This document shows, piece by piece, positions 60,317 to 64,000 of a DNA stretch of 64,000 nucleotides (within the stretch, counting starts at the first letter, position 1; each line of letters begins with the position of its first letter). The stretch covers positions 107,261 through 171,260 of the forward strand of contig JAQTZZ010000003.1 of the NCBI GenBank assembly GCA_028687545.1, in the 5' to 3' direction. Source of the DNA: Candidatus Wallbacteria bacterium. GTDB lineage: Bacteria; Muiribacteriota; JAQTZZ01. The notes beneath the pieces are model-generated. The model worked only from the letters and a program-made list of their open reading frames with translations. It did not search any database and had not been told where the DNA came from. Position numbers and translations under genes: made by a program.

Positions 60317-63300
60317 GGCTGAGCCTCGAAAAATGATTGATCAGGCGGTCTTCCCCGATTGATCTGAGATAATCCGCGACTTCTTCCCTGGAAAGAGGGT
60401 ACTTCACCCAGTTTACACAATCCAGGCATTTCGGGGTTTCTGAGAAATTACCCATGATCTGAGCGATTCTCAACCTGCGCAGCGGCTCTCCGTACCAGAC
60501 TTCCTTCAGCGAACTTTTCAACACATTTCCGATCGGCATCTTGATCTGATCGTCACGACAGCAGGCTGTAGCGGTTCCGTCCCAGGCAACTGACAGCATG
60601 CGCCAGAGCGAACCGCAGGGCTTTCTGACCAGTCCGGGATGCATTTCGATCACTTCCCGATGGCATTGATGCTTGGTGAGGGCGTTCGGTTCAAGGGCTT
60701 TGATGAAAACGGAATCCCTGATCACCTGCGGAAACAGAAGGTGCACTTTTGTTTCTCTGGGAAAGGGATTGTCTTCCGCTCTCCCTGCAAAGATCAGATC
60801 TTCAAATCCTGCAGACAGCCAGTAATCGGCAAAAGCCCTGATTTCACCGATATTTTCATCCATGCCGATCAGCTGGGCAATCAGCTTGGGACTCGCCTGC
60901 CCTCGCTTGATTCGCTCTGAAAGCAGGAAGTGGAGATTGGAGACCACCCGCTCGAAGTTCCCACCCACTCTGATTTTCTCATAAGTTCCTTTGGTGGCAG
61001 CATCAACGGAAAATAGAATCGAAGTGAGCTTGGAGTTCAGAATGGCGTCCAGATGCTGGCGTTCAAGCATCGAACCGTTTGTGTGGATGTTGAAATGCCG
61101 GAATGTTCCAGGTCTGGTCTTAGCCTCACTGGCATAGTTTAAGAAATCCACGATCTGAGGATGCACGAATGACTCTCCAAGCCAGAACGGGGCAAACTCC
61201 CATAAATTCAATTTTTCAGCCACGATTTCGTCAATGATCCGTTTGAATTCCGAGAGTTTCATTACCCCCAGGGGTCTCTGGAAACTGTGGTCACCGTGAT
61301 TGCACATGATGCACTGCAGATTGCAGAGGTTGGTCGGCTCTATGAAGAGAGCGACCTTGTCCAGTCCCCAGCGGTTTTTTCGCATCGAATCCAGGATCAC
61401 AGTATCTTTTTCATTGAAGGCGATGAAATTTCTGCGTTTGAGATCATCAACATGTGGATGTTTCTGCCTGATCAGGCCTTCATATTCAGTGAAGTTGATC
61501 AATTTCCCGCCGAAATGCACCTGCCGCTTCGGGATCAGGGAAGAGGAGAGAAATCTGTATGCCAGGCTTTCATATTTTTCAGAAACCTGCGCTGAATGGA
61601 AGCTCTGAAAATCGCCCCTGCCAATGGCGATAGGTTGTTCCTTCTGTCTGCGGAAATCATTGAAATAAACCGTTCCGGATAATGGTGGTTTTTTCCAGTC
61701 CAGACCTAAGTAGAGTTCGAAACTGGCAACTTTTTTTAGATCAAAACCGGGTTTACCGGCAATGAATTTATCAAAAGAAATTTTGAGTTGCTGCCATTTG
61801 GTAGTATTCAGGATTTTGCGATCAGAATGGATAAATTCGTTTTTATCGTTATCCACAAGCTTGATCCGGAAATGACCACCCTGGCCGTCTCCCTTTACCC
61901 AGAGAGATACTCCGTCTGCAAAAGTCAGATTCTGCGGTTCTGAATAATCGTTATGCTTGATCACAATCCAGTTTTTCTCGAAATCAGGGCTTTCGATACG
62001 GTAGTTGATCCGCAGACAATTCTGCACACCCTGTGGATCTGTCACCATGGGAGTCACTGACAGGCTGCTGTCTTCGCCGGAAGCCCACCAGAACTTATCA
62101 GCCAGTTCGTCTGTTCCGGTTTCGAAATCCTCGAACAAGTTCAGATAGATTTTCTCTTCAGATAATCCTGTTTTTTCAAGCCTGCTCCGGAAATTGTGCA
62201 GAATGATCTCTCCATCCAGGGGAGGACGGTGCCAGTCCAGTCCGATGTAAAACGAGAAAGAGATCAGTTTGACAGGTTTTCCGCTGAATTTCTGGAATGG
62301 GATCTGCAGATGATGCCAGCGTTTTTGATTCAGGACCTGCTCGTTGCGGAATGAACAGATCGTCCCATCTTCCTGAAGCAGGTCGATTCTGAAAAGTCCT
62401 CCACGACCATCCGATTTCAGCCAGAGTTCCACTCCCTGGTGTTCGCCAGCGAAGACTGGTCTGGGGAAATCCTGATGCCTGAGCACCACCCAGTTCTTTC
62501 CGCTGTCCCCTGATTTGATTCTGAAAGCGGCTTTCAGGGCTCCCCCTGCCAATCCATCTGTCACAATGTTCGGAAAAACTTTGAATTCTGCGTCAGCTCC
62601 GGACCCGAACCAGTAACTGCGGGGGAGCGTCACTTCGTTGATTTCAGGAAGATCCCACAGAAGGTTTAGATAATCCCGGCTCGAAAAAGTATGAGGCGCA
62701 ATCAGCACAGTATTCCGAAGCGGCAGTTTCGCGCCTGAATCCGCTGCGAACGAAAAGCGGAGGGACACGATCTCGCAGAGCTTCCCTCCGGCAGTGCTGC
62801 TCCAGGGGGCCCGCCTGAAATCCACTGCCCGCGCCTGCCAGTAATGCCAGTGCCTGGTCCTCAATGCCAGCCTGTGCTCGCTGACCCATTCGCTCCCGTC
62901 GGCAGCTTCCAGGATCAGCCTCAGCACTCCTCCGCTTCCTTCAGACCGCAGGAAAAAGCCTACGCTTCCGCCTTCCGGGATCACCACGCTTTCCGCGAGG
63001 CGGTATCTTCTCAATTCGCAGTAGTTCTCCTTGCTGTCCCGTCCTGTGATTGCATATTTCACCCGCACGCCGGGCACGAACGACGGCAGGCTGAAACCCC
63101 GCATCAGTAAAATCCTTGCCCCGCTGCTCAGCCGTTCGGTACGCAATGCTTCCACGCAGCTCTCATACGCGATTTCCGCTTCAGCTCCTGTGCGGTGATA
63201 ATAATATTCCTCGATCTTGTTCGTGATCAGCGCGCTCTCCAGTGATACGCATTTCTCAACGTCCATTGTCGCGAGCAGCAGCTCTTTCGCGCGCTCAGTG

Positions 63301-64000
63301 ATCCTGTCGCTGATGTTTCCCAGATACACGTTCCGTTCGACTGTCAATGCTTTCTCGCCTTTTCTCCGCAGGTCGTGGAAGAAAGCTTCACCCGAGAGGG
63401 GCGCCTGATGCCAGTCCAGCCCGATGTAGAATGAAAAAGCCTTGACCAGTGAGACCGCTCCCTGGAACTTCCCGAACTCTATCTGCAGATGATGCCATTT
63501 CTTCTGATTCAGGATCAGTTCATCCCTGAAGCTCGCCACGCTTCCGTCGGCATTCTCCAGGTCGACCCTGAACAGCCCGCCCCTGCCGTCGGATTTCAGC
63601 CAGAGCTCCACTCCGGAATATTTTGAGGCATCCAGCGGGCTGGAAAGGTCATGATGCCTGAGCACCACCCAGTTCTTTCCGCTGTCCCCTGATTTGATCG
63701 TATACGAGACACGGAGAGCTCCGCTTACATTGTCGTCAGTCGTCGCATTGGCGGACACTTTCAGTTCAGCGTCGCTTCCTGCGGAATACCAGTAATGCCT
63801 GGGAAGCGTCTCTTCGTTGATGTGCTGAAAATCAAACAGCAGATTGCAGTAGCTTCGGCGCTCGAAACTGTATGGCGCAATCAGCACAGTATTCCGAAGC
63901 GGCAGTTTCGCGCCTGAATCCGCTGCGAACGAAAAGCGGAGGGACACGATCTCGCAGAGCTTCCCTCCGGCAGTGCTGCTCCAGGGGGCCCGCCTGAAAT
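60309..64000 (-). CDS. CBM11-like tandem modules fused to radical SAM/SPASM (5' end outside window)
   Basis: This open frame runs past the right edge, so its start is not seen. The visible 1230 or so residues begin with alternating carbohydrate-binding-like beta-sandwich modules: two types in a 393-residue unit that repeats, then a further module. At about 61,300-61,330 lies the radical SAM motif (NLCNLQCIMC), and at 60,400-60,640 a SPASM region (PCGSLWRMLSVAWDG...ACC). The modules resemble CBM11 (W/Y at start, GVELWLKSDGRGG, KKWHHLQI patterns). Radical SAM enzymes joined to sugar-binding modules are unusual and suggest a glycan or glycoprotein substrate. Confidence 0.85.
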   Translation of the reverse strand, partial: FRRAPWSSTAGGKLCEIVSLRFSFAADSGAKLPLRNTVLIAPYSFERRSYCNLLFDFQHINEETLPRHYWYSAGSDAELKVSANATTDDNVSGALRVSYTIKSGDSGKNWVVLRHHDLSSPLDASKYSGVELWLKSDGRGGLFRVDLENADGSVASFRDELILNQKKWHHLQIEFGKFQGAVSLVKAFSFYIGLDWHQAPLSGEAFFHDLRRKGEKALTVERNVYLGNISDRITERAKELLLATMDVEKCVSLESALITNKIEEYYYHRTGAEAEIAYESCVEALRTERLSSGARILLMRGFSLPSFVPGVRVKYAITGRDSKENYCELRRYRLAESVVIPEGGSVGFFLRSEGSGGVLRLILEAADGSEWVSEHRLALRTRHWHYWQARAVDFRRAPWSSTAGGKLCEIVSLRFSFAADSGAKLPLRNTVLIAPHTFSSRDYLNLLWDLPEINEVTLPRSYWFGSGADAEFKVFPNIVTDGLAGGALKAAFRIKSGDSGKNWVVLRHQDFPRPVFAGEHQGVELWLKSDGRGGLFRIDLLQEDGTICSFRNEQVLNQKRWHHLQIPFQKFSGKPVKLISFSFYIGLDWHRPPLDGEIILHNFRSRLEKTGLSEEKIYLNLFEDFETGTDELADKFWWASGEDSSLSVTPMVTDPQGVQNCLRINYRIESPDFEKNWIVIKHNDYSEPQNLTFADGVSLWVKGDGQGGHFRIKLVDNDKNEFIHSDRKILNTTKWQQLKISFDKFIAGKPGFDLKKVASFELYLGLDWKKPPLSGTVYFNDFRRQKEQPIAIGRGDFQSFHSAQVSEKYESLAYRFLSSSLIPKRQVHFGGKLINFTEYEGLIRQKHPHVDDLKRRNFIAFNEKDTVILDSMRKNRWGLDKVALFIEPTNLCNLQCIMCNHGDHSFQRPLGVMKLSEFKRIIDEIVAEKLNLWEFAPFWLGESFVHPQIVDFLNYASEAKTRPGTFRHFNIHTNGSMLERQHLDAILNSKLTSILFSVDAATKGTYEKIRVGGNFERVVSNLHFLLSERIKRGQASPKLIAQLIGMDENIGEIRAFADYWLSAGFEDLIFAGRAEDNPFPRETKVHLLFPQVIRDSVFIKALEPNALTKHQCHREVIEMHPGLVRKPCGSLWRMLSVAWDGTATACCRDDQIKMPIGNVLKSSLKEVWYGEPLRRLRIAQIMGNFSETPKCLDCVNWVKYPLSREEVADYLRSIGEDRLINHFSRLSHA
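62473..64000 (-). repeat. Tandem coding repeat, 1179-base unit
   Basis: Segments 62695-62821 and 63874-64000 are identical over 127 bases, and 62473-62519 and 63652-63698 are identical over 47 bases; both pairs are 1179 bases apart. Sequence between them has diverged, which suggests gene conversion or selective constraint. Confidence 0.92.

Noticed and set aside
1-64000. Search by eye for tRNA, rRNA, CRISPR arrays and insertion sequences
   Set aside because: No recognisable examples were seen; short or degenerate cases could be missed without a scanner.

Overview
The window (about 50% GC over most of its length) comes from a motile bacterium. The evidence for motility is a flagellar block encoding FlbD, FliL, FliM and a FliY-type switch protein. 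Lipoproteins with clear lipoboxes, ExeA-type secretion ATPases and secreted metalloproteases suggest a cell that exports many proteins and is probably diderm. The mix of families would fit a poorly cultured phylum such as Wallbacteria or Riflebacteria, but that placement is a guess from gene content. I see no rRNA, tRNA or CRISPR array.

Layout. 1-8.6 kb: an OleA-like thiolase running off the left edge; a coiled-coil protein; a tight reverse operon of ECF sigma factor, zinc-finger/FecR anti-sigma and EpmA-type ligase; then a single-chain EtfB-EtfA fusion overlapping an LctD/GlcD-type FAD dehydrogenase. 8.6-17.4 kb: a giant FN3/beta-propeller lipoprotein, an ATP-grasp protein fused to a DmpA-type aminopeptidase with two divergent ATP-grasp ligases, a 50-residue zinc-ribbon gene with its own promoter and terminator, and a thioredoxin-like TPR protein. 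17.5-25.9 kb: DUF2087-like protein, MscS channel, two tandem fused membrane/spermidine-synthase-like proteins, an HD phosphohydrolase and a YitT-family membrane protein.

25.9-32.7 kb is accessory and markedly AT-rich in its core. It holds a four-gene unit (unknown protein, GIY-YIG/Sel1 protein, PD-(D/E)xK-like protein, Fic protein) behind a strong promoter and an inverted repeat, followed by decayed and live toxin-antitoxin modules (PIN, Phd, RelE remnant). 32.7-40.3 kb: an M4-like protease behind a structured leader, an ExeA-type ATPase operon, an M6 protease and a lipoprotein. 40.3-52.8 kb: aminotransferase, PP2C phosphatase, NDP kinase, OPT transporter, a degenerate NodB-like secreted protein, a macrodomain protein, the flagellar operon and a rifampin-phosphotransferase-like dikinase.

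52.8-64 kb is the most unusual part. It is a reverse-strand operon of five overlapping radical SAM genes, most with SPASM domains. One protein is built from tandem carbohydrate-binding-like (CBM11-like) modules joined to a radical SAM/SPASM domain. Another stacks a SPASM half, a B12-binding radical SAM domain, a beta-rich domain and a second radical SAM/SPASM domain. A CFA-synthase-like methyltransferase follows. I saw no small precursor-peptide gene in the visible part, so the substrate may be a glycan, lipid or protein; this is inference.
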